This document shows positions 26,256 to 33,529 of a stretch of DNA of 64,000 bases, piece after piece. Source of the stretch: Kutzneria kofuensis. Its GTDB lineage: Bacteria > Actinomycetota > Actinomycetes > Mycobacteriales > Pseudonocardiaceae. A program made the translations under genes and the position numbers. Position 1 is the stretch's first letter. Each line of letters starts with the position of its first letter. The notes beneath the pieces are model-generated. The model made no database searches. It saw only the letters and a program-made list of their open reading frames with translations, and was not told where the DNA came from. The stretch lies in assembly GCF_014203355.1 (NCBI RefSeq), contig NZ_JACHIR010000003.1, positions 539,802 to 603,801 of the forward strand, given 5' to 3'.

Positions 26256-26657
26256 GTCAGGACCTCCTCGCGTCGAGGTACGACGGAGTTACCGTGGGTA
26301 AAACGCATTCACGGGGTCCGGACAACGATCTCCGGACTCTCCCGTCGACCCCCATCTGGTTGTCTGACAGAAACCATCCTGCCTCCCGCTGGCTTGAGGT
26401 GTCAACTCGAACGAGGGGCGGCAAGGGCCGAAAGAGTGGGGGTTCAACAGCGTGTAACTAACGATGCCCGCCGTCTTCCTGAAGTCACGTTTCGCGCGTT
26501 TGACTCTGCATCTGCGCAGTTCAGCATGCCGAGATCAACCGGGGCGGCGACCCGCGACCGTCGGCATCGGATGTCGTTCCCCTTGCTCCGTCCGGCGGAG
26601 GCAGGGCCTTTCGGGCACATTTCGAAGTCCGATCGACCATTCGCTCTGTCGTCATAG

Positions 26658-26679
26658 ATGATTAACGCCTGGAAATGAT
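26658..26679. promoter_or_regulatory. Operator-like site D in the NRPS/hydroxylase intergenic region
   Basis: Matches the uvrA palindrome at 17 of 22 positions; left half ATGATT, right half GGAAAT followed by gAT. It lies about 400 bases from the NRPS start and 335 from the hydroxylase start, so any promoter it controls makes a long leader. Confidence 0.55.
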
Positions 26680-26960
26680 GTTGAGGGCGTGCGTCATTGC
26701 TACAGCGTTGCCGGCCGGATTTGTGCGCACCCCTCACGACGCACTCCGAGCCCCCAGTGGCACGTCGAGTACCCGGAATCGACGCGGGCGAATCGCCGGG
26801 GACGATCGAGCGGCGCGATCTGCCCGCCCGACTCCCCCCCGATCGCGCCGTTCCGGTCAACCGGTTGTCCGTGGGCAAGGGGGAGGTCGCAATTTCGTGC
26901 AGCCGTCACGCAGATTCCCTTGCATGCCAACACTTTACGACACACGGGTTGCACGGTCGC

Positions 26961-26986
26961 GTTGCCAGTGTTTTCCTGTTGGCAAC
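26961..26986. promoter_or_regulatory. Inverted repeat just upstream of FAD hydroxylase
   Basis: GTTGCCA and TGGCAAC arms around a 12-base T-rich centre, ending 27 bases before the ATG at 27014. It could be an operator or a leader hairpin; it is unlike the MarR-type sites. Confidence 0.35.
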
Positions 26987-27013
26987 GATACGACCGCACG
27001 GGAGGGAAACCCC

Positions 27014-28156
27014 ATGCGCATCGCCGTCATCGGTGGAGGTCCAGGCGGGCTGTATCTGTCGGCCCTGGTGAAGAAGGTCGCCCCACGGCACGAAGTGGTC
27101 CTGTGGGAGCGGGGCGCGGCCGGCGACAGCGTCGGCTACGGCGTCGTGTTCTCCGACGGCGCCCTCGGCGGCGTGCAGGCCGCCGATCCGGAGCTGTTCG
27201 ACCGGCTCATCGAGAGCTTCGTGCGCTGGGAGTCCGTCGACGTGACCTATCGCGGCCGGACGCTGTCGCATCCGGGCTACAGCTTCTCCGCGATCGAGCG
27301 CCGGCAGCTGTCCCGGTTGCTGCGGCTACGGTGCGAGAGCCGGGGCGTGGACCTCAGGTTCGGCACCGCCGCTCCCCCGTTGCCGTTGCTACGCAATGAC
27401 TTCGACGTCGTGGTGGCGGCCGACGGCGTGGGGTCGTCGGCCCGCAACACGTACGCGGACGCGTTCGGCGCCCGGGTGGAGCCGCGTGACTCACGCTACC
27501 TGTGGCTGGCCACCGACCGCGTCTTCGACGCCCTGACGTTCGCGGTGGTGGAGACCGAGCACGGGCCGATGCAGGTGCACGCCTATCCGTACGCGCCGGG
27601 GCGCAGCACCTTCATCGTGGAGACCACCGACCGTGTGCTGCGCGCCAGCGGCCTCGAGGACCCCGGCCGCGTGCCCGAGGCGATCGCGAGGCAGTTCGAC
27701 GAACTCCTCGACGGCCACCAGCTGTTCTGCGCGAACCCGCGGTGGGGCCGGTTCCTCTCCGTGCACAACGAGCGGTGGAGTCACGGCAACCTCGTGCTGC
27801 TCGGCGACGCCGCGCACACCACGCACTTCTCCATCGGCTCCGGCACCAAGCTGGCCATGGAGGACGCCGTCGCGCTGGCGATGGCGCTGACTGACCACCG
27901 CCGCGTCCCCGACGCCCTCGCCGCGTACCAGGCGGCGCGGCAGCCGGCGGTGCAGCGGTTGCAGCACGTCGCCGAGACGAGCCGGGACTGGTTCGAGCAC
28001 GTGCACGAGCACGTGGGCCGCCCGCCCGAGGAGTTCGCGCTGCACCTGCTGACCCGCAGCGGCCGCATCAGCCACCGGGACCTGCCGCTGACCGACCGGG
28101 CCCAGGTGGACCGGGTCCGGGCCTGGTTCGCCGAGGCCCTGGCCACCGCGTCCTGA
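27014..28156 (+). CDS. FAD-dependent aromatic hydroxylase (salicylyl-/anthraniloyl-CoA hydroxylase-like)
   Basis: 380-residue single-component flavoprotein monooxygenase. FAD motif IAVIGGGPGGLYLSALVKK at the N-terminus, DG-type motif VVVAADGVGSSARNTYADAF, and the second FAD motif LVLLGDAAHTTHFSIGSGTK. The closest families I recognise hydroxylate salicylyl-CoA or anthraniloyl-CoA at C5, that is, thioester-bound rings. An attractive inference is that it hydroxylates anthranilate while bound to the A-T carrier, giving one of the two A-ring oxygens. ATG at 27014 with GGGAGGG; a longer in-frame reading from 26675 has no homology. It is followed 110 bases later by the MarR gene. Confidence 0.88.
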   Translation: MRIAVIGGGPGGLYLSALVKKVAPRHEVVLWERGAAGDSVGYGVVFSDGALGGVQAADPELFDRLIESFVRWESVDVTYRGRTLSHPGYSFSAIERRQLSRLLRLRCESRGVDLRFGTAAPPLPLLRNDFDVVVAADGVGSSARNTYADAFGARVEPRDSRYLWLATDRVFDALTFAVVETEHGPMQVHAYPYAPGRSTFIVETTDRVLRASGLEDPGRVPEAIARQFDELLDGHQLFCANPRWGRFLSVHNERWSHGNLVLLGDAAHTTHFSIGSGTKLAMEDAVALAMALTDHRRVPDALAAYQAARQPAVQRLQHVAETSRDWFEHVHEHVGRPPEEFALHLLTRSGRISHRDLPLTDRAQVDRVRAWFAEALATAS

Positions 28157-28196
28157 CGGCTGGCGCCGTTCGGCGGCGTCGCCGCCGCCGCGCTGC

Positions 28197-28219
28197 TATA
28201 TTTTCCCTGCGGAAATCGT
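28197..28219. promoter_or_regulatory. marR promoter with operator-like site C
   Basis: TATATT (28197-28202) is a good -10 hexamer. Overlapping it, 28198-28219 matches the uvrA palindrome with core TTTCC-ctgc-GGAAA, a perfect 5-bp inverted repeat, and right half GGAAATC. The overlap with the -10 fits autorepression by the downstream MarR protein. Confidence 0.65.
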
Positions 28220-28266
28220 AAGGCGTGGGCCCGATCCCCGCCGCGAACGCACATTGCGAGGCGTCT

Positions 28267-28749
28267 ATGACCACCGTGGGTGAACCTCAGGCAGCAGCGT
28301 CGGCCGTGCCGTCGGAGCTGGAGGACGCGCTGACGCACCTGCAGTGCGTGCTGGTGGCTCGCCGGACCAGGACAAATCCGGAGCACGTCAGCTGGCAGCA
28401 GTACGACGTGCTGGAGAACCTGCGGCTGCGCGGTCGGATGACGCCGTCCCAGCTGAGCAGCGCGCTGGGGGTGTCGCGGCAGAGCACGTCCAAGGCGCTT
28501 CGTTTCCTCAAGGACCACGAGTTGGTCACGCAGATCGCCGACGGCGTGGACCGGCGGGAACTCACCACCACGCTGACGCCGGCCGGCCTGGAGTTCCTGC
28601 ACCGCGCCGCCGACAGCCGCCGGGACGCGGCCGCCATCGCCGCGGCGGTGCTGTCGCCGGGTGAGCGCAGCATGTTCGCCGAGCTGTGCAAGAAGGTCGC
28701 CGACGCCCTCTACACGCACGCCGAGGACCCGCTGGAGAAGGACGAGTAG
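28267..28749 (+). CDS. MarR-family regulator, probable PBD cluster repressor
   Basis: 160 residues with a winged helix-turn-helix: SWQQYDVLENLRLRGRMTPS, LSSALGVSRQSTSKALRFLK (recognition helix) and the wing DGVDRRELTTTLTPAGLEFL. MarR proteins bind palindromes as dimers and release DNA on binding phenolic or aromatic ligands; PBDs and their anthranilate or DOPA precursors fit that class. ATG at 28267 is preferred to the upstream GTG because GAGG lies 5 bases before it. Its own promoter carries site C; the same motif lies before the uvrA operon, the O-methyltransferase and between the NRPS and hydroxylase genes. Ligand and targets are inferred. Confidence 0.9.
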   Translation: MTTVGEPQAAASAVPSELEDALTHLQCVLVARRTRTNPEHVSWQQYDVLENLRLRGRMTPSQLSSALGVSRQSTSKALRFLKDHELVTQIADGVDRRELTTTLTPAGLEFLHRAADSRRDAAAIAAAVLSPGERSMFAELCKKVADALYTHAEDPLEKDE

Positions 28750-28810
28750 GCGCCGGTGTTCGCGCCGTAATGGGTTCGCGGGGCGGCGGCGGGCGTGACA
28801 GGGTCGGCGG

Positions 28811-29764
28811 GTGCGATTCGAGTCGATCACGCGTGGCGACGGGGCGTTCCAGCGGTCGTTGACCGCCGAGCAGGTCGCGGCCGTGTGCCGTCGGGGGTTC
28901 GGGCGGGAGCCGGTGTCGGCGGTGGAGCTGGCCGGCGGCTCGTTCAACACGACGTACCGGGTGGATTTCGGCTCGGAGCCGGTGATTCTGCGGGTCGCGC
29001 CGCAGTGGTCGTACCGGATCGAGCGGGATTTCATGCGGCACGAGCATGCTTCGCTGCCGTTCTTCGCTCCCATCGCCGGCCTGATGCCGCGCACGCTGTT
29101 CGTGGACTTCACACATGATCTCGTGCCCCGGGACTACACGTTCCAGACGATGCTGGGCGGCGTGTCCGGGCCGGACGGCTTCCGGGCGCTGACCGACAAG
29201 CCCGGCTTCTTCCGTCAGCTCGGCGAGATCGTGCGGACCGTCCACGGCGTGCGCGGCACCCGCTTCGGCCGCCCCGCCGGGCCCACCTTCGCCACCTGGA
29301 GCGAGGCGGTGCTGTCCATTGTGGATGACACCGTCGCCGACCTGCGCGACGCCGGCCTCGACGCGTCGGACATGCTCGAGGTCGCCGCCCTGGCCGCCAA
29401 GAACACCGCCGTGCTGGACGAGATCACCGAGCCCCGCCTGCTGCACGGCGACCTCTGGGTTCCCAATGTTCGTTTGGACGGCGAACGCATCGTCGGCGTC
29501 TTCGACCACGACCGGGCGTCGTGGGGCGATCCCGCCGCCGACTGGAGCATCTACGAGGCCGGCCGCCGCCCCGGCACCGACCGGGACGCGTTCTGGGACA
29601 CCTACGGCCGGCCCTCGGACTCCCCTGCCGCCGCCTGGCGCTCCGCGCTGTACCGGGCCGTGCACACCGGCGCCGTGCGCATCGAACGGCACCGGCTGGG
29701 CCTGGCCGACACGATCCCGGCCAGCTATGAGGAGATGGCGAAGATAGTGGCGGAGCTGCGCTAG
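28811..29764 (+). CDS. Aminoglycoside phosphotransferase (APH) family kinase
   Basis: 317 residues. Kinase-fold signatures: GGSFNTTYRVDF (nucleotide loop), the catalytic loop LLHGDLWVPNVRL (HxDxxxxN) and the metal-binding Asp in GVFDHDRASWGDPAADW. The family phosphorylates small molecules (aminoglycosides, choline, homoserine, fructosamines); the substrate is not predictable. GTG at 28811, 61 bases after marR on the same strand, so read-through from the PBD cluster is possible. An IS element begins one base after its stop codon TAG (29762-29764), leaving the coding sequence intact but separating it from any downstream partner or terminator. Confidence 0.85.
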   Translation: MRFESITRGDGAFQRSLTAEQVAAVCRRGFGREPVSAVELAGGSFNTTYRVDFGSEPVILRVAPQWSYRIERDFMRHEHASLPFFAPIAGLMPRTLFVDFTHDLVPRDYTFQTMLGGVSGPDGFRALTDKPGFFRQLGEIVRTVHGVRGTRFGRPAGPTFATWSEAVLSIVDDTVADLRDAGLDASDMLEVAALAAKNTAVLDEITEPRLLHGDLWVPNVRLDGERIVGVFDHDRASWGDPAADWSIYEAGRRPGTDRDAFWDTYGRPSDSPAAAWRSALYRAVHTGAVRIERHRLGLADTIPASYEEMAKIVAELR

Positions 29765-29765
29765 G
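29760..29765. repeat. Target site duplication, left copy
   Basis: GCTAGG directly before the IS left end; the same six bases follow the right end at 30871-30876. The copy includes the kinase stop codon. Confidence 0.85.
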
Positions 29766-30752
29766 TGTATTGACCGGAGAGGTTGGTCAACCTGCTGATC
29801 GGTGGGTGGCCTCCGATGGCGGTGTGGATGCGGTGATGGTTGTACTGGTGTAGCCATGCCGGCAAGGCTTTGCGTCGGGCCTGCTCGCCGGGGTAGTGGC
29901 GGGCGAAGGCCCATTCCTGGGCGAGCGTGCGGTTGAAGCGTTCGACCTTGCCGTTGGTCTGCGGCCGGTAAGGACGCGTGTGTTTGGGGCGGATGCCCAG
30001 CTCGGCGCAGGCCTCGCGCCAGAGTTTGCCGCGGTAGCAGGAGCCGTTGTCGGTCAGCACCCGTACTGGTCGGACTCCGCGTGCGGCGAACCAGGCGACC
30101 GCTCGTCGTAGGACAGCGGCCGCGGTGGCGGCGGTCTCGTCGTTGTGGATCTCGGCGTAGGCCACGCGGCTGTGGTCGTCGAGCACGACGTGCACGAACC
30201 CGTGGCCGAGTTTGGGGTTGTAGTGGGCGTTGCGGGCGGTGCCGGGGGTGGCGGATCGGTTGTGTTTGCCTTGGACCCGGCCGACGAACCGCCAGCCGCC
30301 GCCGTCGGGGATGTTGCCCAGTTTCTTGACGTCGGCGTGCAGCAGGTCACCGGGCGCGGGGTGCTCGTAGCGGCGGATCGGTTCCCCGGTGCGGCGGTCC
30401 AGCGTGGAGAGGCGGTTGATCCGACACCGCCGCAGGATCTGGTGGGCGGTCGAGGGGCGATGCCGACCATGCGGGCGATCGCGACTGGGCCGAGCCGGTG
30501 GCGCCACCGCAGGTGCACGACCGTGCGTACGACCGGTGCCGGGGTTCGTCGGGGGCTGTGGTGGGGCCGGCTGGAGCGGTCGTTCATGCCGGCGTGGCCC
30601 GCGGTCAGGTATCGGTCGGCCCAGCGTTTGGCGGTGGGCCAGGAGACCGCGAACCGCTCGGCGGCGCGGGCGATCGGCCAGCCCTGCTCGACGATGAGTT
30701 GGGCCAGGCGTAGCCGGGCGCGCGGGGTCAGCGCTGCGTTAGCGTGGGACAC
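29761..30752 (-). pseudogene. IS481 transposase, split by a frameshift
   Basis: N-terminal part (from GTG 30752): helix-turn-helix ARLRLAQLIVEQGWPIARAA and SWPTAKRWADRYL. C-terminal part (ending 29761): integrase core with LLHADVKKLG (first Asp), VLTDNGSCYRG (second Asp) and QTNGKVERFNRTL (Glu), then YNHHRIHTAIGG. The two are in different frames; the change occurs at a G-run near 30453-30456 (GCCCCTCG on the coding strand), where one missing base, or a -1 ribosomal slip, would restore GIAPSTAHQIL. The stop codon TAG (29761-29763) lies in the flanking duplication, not in the element. Either inactive or made by programmed frameshifting; a sequencing error is also possible. Confidence 0.85.
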
Positions 30753-30870
30753 GAAGACCTCCCGGTCGTGGTCGGATGCCGTCAGACAGCTCCACACCAC
30801 CCGGGAGGTCTTCCCGGATCAAGATCAGTCAGATCGTGTCGTCACACAACCAACGTCCCCGGTCAATACA
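29766..30870 (-). mobile_element. IS481-family insertion sequence
   Basis: 1105-bp element. Terminal inverted repeats: the left end begins TGTATTGACCGGAGAGGTTG and the complement of the right end begins TGTATTGACCGGGGACGTTG, matching at 20 of 22 positions. A 6-bp duplication GCTAGG flanks it. It encodes one DDE transposase on the minus strand, interrupted by a frame change. The clean duplication and near-identical ends indicate a relatively recent insertion. Confidence 0.92.
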
Positions 30871-30876
30871 GCTAGG
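30871..30876. repeat. Target site duplication, right copy
   Basis: GCTAGG directly after the IS right end (see 29760-29765). Confidence 0.85.
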
Positions 30877-30884
30877 CCGGCGGG

Positions 30885-31364
30885 CTAGACCCCCGGCCGC
30901 TCACCCGCCGCGCCGTCGGCCTGTTCGCGCAGCAGGTCGAGGTGGCCGAGGTGGCGGGCGGTCTCCTCGATCATGTGCAGCATGATCCAGCGCAGCGACC
31001 GGTCGCGGTGCACGGCGAGGTCGTCGAGGGACTCGGCGGCGAGGATGACCTCGTCGCACCGCTTGGTCTCGGCGGCGTAGTCGGCCAGCAGCTGGGCCAT
31101 GGTGACGTCGGGGGACGGCTTGAAGTCGGCGTCGGGGTCGTCCTCGGTGTAGTCGAACATCAGGGCCGCCTTGTCGGCGAAGGCCCAGCGGAACCAGCTG
31201 CGCTCGCAGTTGGTCAGGTGCAGCACGATGCCGTGCGCGCTCAGGCCGGTCGGGGTGCGCACCGCGCGCAGCACGTCGTCGTCGGCGTCCTGGACCTTCC
31301 ACGGCACCAGGTCCCGCTGTCGTTGCAGGAATTCCAGCAGTGATTCGCGTTCGATGTCGCTCAT
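30885..31364 (-). CDS. DinB-superfamily protein (DUF664, mycothiol-transferase-like)
   Basis: 159 residues, all-helical four-helix bundle pattern of the DinB/DUF664 group: ERESLLEFLQRQRDLVPWKV, GLSAHGIVLHLTNCERSWFR and LRWIMLHMIEETARHLGHLD. The His residues in the latter two segments are the usual metal ligands. Family members include thiol-S-transferases that use mycothiol to conjugate or detoxify; the substrate is unknown. ATG at 31364. The original neighbour of the kinase at 28811 before the IS insertion, with convergent orientation. Confidence 0.85.
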   Translation of the reverse strand: MSDIERESLLEFLQRQRDLVPWKVQDADDDVLRAVRTPTGLSAHGIVLHLTNCERSWFRWAFADKAALMFDYTEDDPDADFKPSPDVTMAQLLADYAAETKRCDEVILAAESLDDLAVHRDRSLRWIMLHMIEETARHLGHLDLLREQADGAAGERPGV

Positions 31365-31414
31365 GGCCGTGCACGCTACGGCGATCGGTCGATGCCGACG
31401 ACCGAGTTTCGCGC

Positions 31415-31924
31415 TCAGAACGCGTGCAGGAACAACTCGTTGCTCGCCATGATGATGCCCAGGACGAGCGCGAGGCTGGACAGCACCAGGCCGATCGCGG
31501 CGGTGGTCCCGCCGCGGCCGCGTCCGTTCAGGCACATGATCGACAGCACGATCCCGGCCACCGCGAACGGGAACGGCAGGAAGTGCCGCGCCCTGTCCTC
31601 GTCGATGGGGAGCGCCCACACGATGCAGCCGAACAAGCCGACGAGCAGCGCGACCACGGCCAGCCCGGGGCCCGTGGACGGGGCGGTCTGGGGCGGGGGG
31701 ACGTGGGGGGTGGCCCACGGCTGTTGCGGCTGTCCGTACGGCGGCGTCGGCGCGCCGTACGCGGCCGTGTCCGGCTGCGGTGCGATGGGATCGGACGCCG
31801 GAGTTTGCTGGGCGTAGGCGGCGGGGTCCGGTGCCGGCGAGGCAGGCTCTGGGTGCCGTGGGGGCGTCGGAGCGCTGTCCCCGGAATCAGGCGTGGCCGG
31901 TTGGGACGGCGGACCGTAGCTCAT
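31415..31924 (-). CDS. Proline-rich membrane protein, DUF4190-like
   Basis: 169 residues: an N-terminal Pro/Gln/Thr-rich, low-complexity cytoplasmic tail (about 1-85), then three hydrophobic segments (GLAVVALLVGLFGCIVWAL, FPFAVAGIVLSIMCLNG, AAIGLVLSSLALVLGIIMAS) with the GRGRGGTTAAIG turn characteristic of DUF4190 proteins. Function unknown. ATG at 31924 with AAGGGG upstream. A longer in-frame reading to 32011 would pass through the PadR operator region and is rejected. Confidence 0.8.
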   Translation of the reverse strand: MSYGPPSQPATPDSGDSAPTPPRHPEPASPAPDPAAYAQQTPASDPIAPQPDTAAYGAPTPPYGQPQQPWATPHVPPPQTAPSTGPGLAVVALLVGLFGCIVWALPIDEDRARHFLPFPFAVAGIVLSIMCLNGRGRGGTTAAIGLVLSSLALVLGIIMASNELFLHAF

Positions 31925-32008
31925 GAGGACCCCTTCGCTGGCAGGACAGCGTCGTGTTCCAGGCAGAGCACACCGTACTAGCCGCGTCGGCGGAGTCGAT
32001 CTCCGGTC

Positions 32009-32052
32009 CATAGTCGCGTTTGACTACGGATTCATAGTCGTGTTTGACTACG
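32009..32052. promoter_or_regulatory. Tandem PadR-type operators
   Basis: Two near-identical 20-base repeats (32009-32028 and 32033-32052, one mismatch), 24 bases apart start to start. Each holds an inverted repeat TAGTC-6-GACTA (32011-32026 and 32035-32050). They end four bases before the chosen PadR start, as expected for autoregulation. Confidence 0.8.
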
Positions 32053-32055
32053 AGC

Positions 32056-32592
32056 GTGAACAGCACGCGTCTCTTCGCCCTCAGCGCACTGGCCCGGCGC
32101 GGGCCGCTGCACGGCTATGCGATCCGGCAGGCGGCCCAGCTCGACCGCACCGAGCTGTGGACGGACGTCAAGCCGGGCTCCCTCTACAACGCGTTGAAGC
32201 GGATGACCGAAGAGGGCCTGGTCCGGGTGGCGCGCACGGAGCGTGACGGGAATCCGCCGGAGCGGACGGTCTTCGAGATCACGGCGGCCGGCCGGGCGGA
32301 ACTGGTGGCGCAGCGGGACGCCGCCCTGGCGGACGTGCGGCTGCTGCCGGACCCGGTGGACCTGGCGCTGCAGTTCACGCCCGACCTGTCCCCCGACGAG
32401 CTGACGACGGCGTTCACCGCGCGGCGACGGACGGTGGCCGACCGGTTGGCGCAGTTCGAACGGGAACGGGAGACGGCCGCGCCGGATCTGGTGGGGCTGG
32501 AGCCGCTGATCTTCGAGCACTGCGTGGCACGGCTGCGTGCCGAGCTGGCGTGGCACGACGACGTGCTCGACCGACTGAAGGAGACGACATGA
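32056..32592 (+). CDS. PadR-family transcriptional regulator
   Basis: 178 residues. PadR winged helix: LFALSALARRGPLHGYAIRQ, LWTDVKPGSLYNALKRMTEE, ERTVFEITAAGRAEL, then a C-terminal helical dimerisation domain (Vir-like) with RLRAELAWHDDVLDRLKE. The GTG at 32056 is chosen over TTG 32044 because the latter lies inside the second operator repeat and the family begins near NSTRLFAL; there is no Shine-Dalgarno, so translation may be leaderless. Overlaps the following reductase gene (ATGA), forming a two-gene autoregulated operon typical of PadR-controlled detoxification genes. Confidence 0.92.
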   Translation: MNSTRLFALSALARRGPLHGYAIRQAAQLDRTELWTDVKPGSLYNALKRMTEEGLVRVARTERDGNPPERTVFEITAAGRAELVAQRDAALADVRLLPDPVDLALQFTPDLSPDELTTAFTARRRTVADRLAQFERERETAAPDLVGLEPLIFEHCVARLRAELAWHDDVLDRLKETT

Positions 32593-33434
32593 TTCTGGTG
32601 ACGGGCGCGACCGGGGAGATCGGCCGCACGGTGGTGGACGAGCTGCTGGCTCGGGGCCTGAAGGTGCGGGCGACCACCCGGAACCCGGAGCGGGCGCGGC
32701 TGCCCGACGGCGTCGAGGTGGTGCGCGCCGACCTGGGCGACCCGGAGGCGGTGGCAAGAGCGGTGTCCGGTGTGGACGGTGTGTTCCTGCTGACCGGCGG
32801 CTCGCAGATTCCCTTGCACGACAAGACTGTCGCCCACGCGGCGGCACAGGCGGGCGTGCGGCGGATCGTGAAGCTGTCCAGCGGACGGGTCGGCGACGAC
32901 ACCGCGACCGACCCGATCCCGGCCTGGCACCGTGCGGGCGAACGGGCGGTGCGGGAATCGGGCGTGCCGTGGATCATGTTGCGGCCCATGGGGTTCATGT
33001 CGAACGCCCTGATGTGGGCCGGCCCGATCCGGGAGCAGGGCGCGGTGTTCGCCCCCTACGCCGACGGCCGCGTCACCGTGATCGACCCGGTGGACATCGC
33101 AGCGGTGGCCGCGGTCGCGCTGACCACCGCCGACACCGGGCAGGTGCTGACGCTGTCGGGGCCGCAGGCGCTGTCCCCGGGCGAGCAGGTGGAGATCCTC
33201 GGCGCGGCGCTCGGGCGGCCGCTGCGGTTCGTCGAGGTCGAGCCGGCGGCCGCCCGGCAGGCGATCATCTCCCACGGCGTGCCCGACGAGATGGCCGACG
33301 CGATCATGGCGCTGCGGGCGACGGCGTTGGAGGACTTCACCTCCGTGGTGCATCCGACCGTGCAGCGGGTGACCGGCCGGCCGGCGGGCACGTTCCGCGC
33401 GTGGGCGGAACGCAACCGCGCCGCCTTCGCCTGA
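32589..33434 (+). CDS. NmrA-like NAD(P)-binding oxidoreductase (atypical SDR)
   Basis: 281 residues with the Rossmann start ILVTGATGEIGRTVVDELLARG (GxxGxxG), then FLLTGGSQIPLHDKTVAHAA and VKLSSGRVGDDT, resembling NmrA/quinone reductase 2-type (QOR2/azoreductase) proteins such as ytfG. Likely an NAD(P)H sensor or quinone/dye reductase. ATG at 32589 overlaps the PadR stop and is preceded by AGGAG. It is the probable target gene of the PadR regulator. Confidence 0.88.
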   Translation: MILVTGATGEIGRTVVDELLARGLKVRATTRNPERARLPDGVEVVRADLGDPEAVARAVSGVDGVFLLTGGSQIPLHDKTVAHAAAQAGVRRIVKLSSGRVGDDTATDPIPAWHRAGERAVRESGVPWIMLRPMGFMSNALMWAGPIREQGAVFAPYADGRVTVIDPVDIAAVAAVALTTADTGQVLTLSGPQALSPGEQVEILGAALGRPLRFVEVEPAAARQAIISHGVPDEMADAIMALRATALEDFTSVVHPTVQRVTGRPAGTFRAWAERNRAAFA

Positions 33435-33459
33435 CACCCCCGGCCCCAGCATCTCGCCG

Positions 33460-33509
33460 CACGTGAGTGGCTCACGTGCGCTGCTGGCGCGAAGTGAGCC
33501 ACTCACGTG
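33460..33509. terminator. Large inverted repeat between convergent genes
   Basis: 16-bp perfect arms (33460-33475, CACGTGAGTGGCTCAC; 33494-33509) with an 18-base loop, between two convergent stops. The left arm is part of its own palindrome CACGTGAG-tgg-CTCACGTG, so alternative folds exist. Likely bidirectional terminator. Confidence 0.7.
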
Positions 33510-33529
33510 AAGAACCAGGGGCGGTGTTG

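Larger units (their letters stand above)
26256..27013. promoter_or_regulatory. Long divergent control region between NRPS operon and FAD hydroxylase
   Basis: 758 bases, clearly lower in GC than the genes on both sides, with no convincing gene. It contains an inverted repeat GTCCGG/CCGGAC (26316-26337) near the NRPS start, operator-like site D (26658-26679) in the middle and a GTTGCCA/TGGCAAC repeat (26961-26986) near the hydroxylase start. The length leaves room for long leaders or an unannotated small RNA; none can be shown. Confidence 0.55.

Noticed and set aside
26444..26878. 145-codon minus-strand frame in the NRPS/hydroxylase intergenic region
   Set aside because: Low third-position GC bias, no homology, and it crosses operator-like site D; the region looks regulatory.
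28811..29764. APH-family kinase as PBD self-resistance
   Set aside because: PBDs have no obvious phosphorylation-based resistance, and it has no MarR-type site of its own; read-through from marR is possible but the role is unproven.
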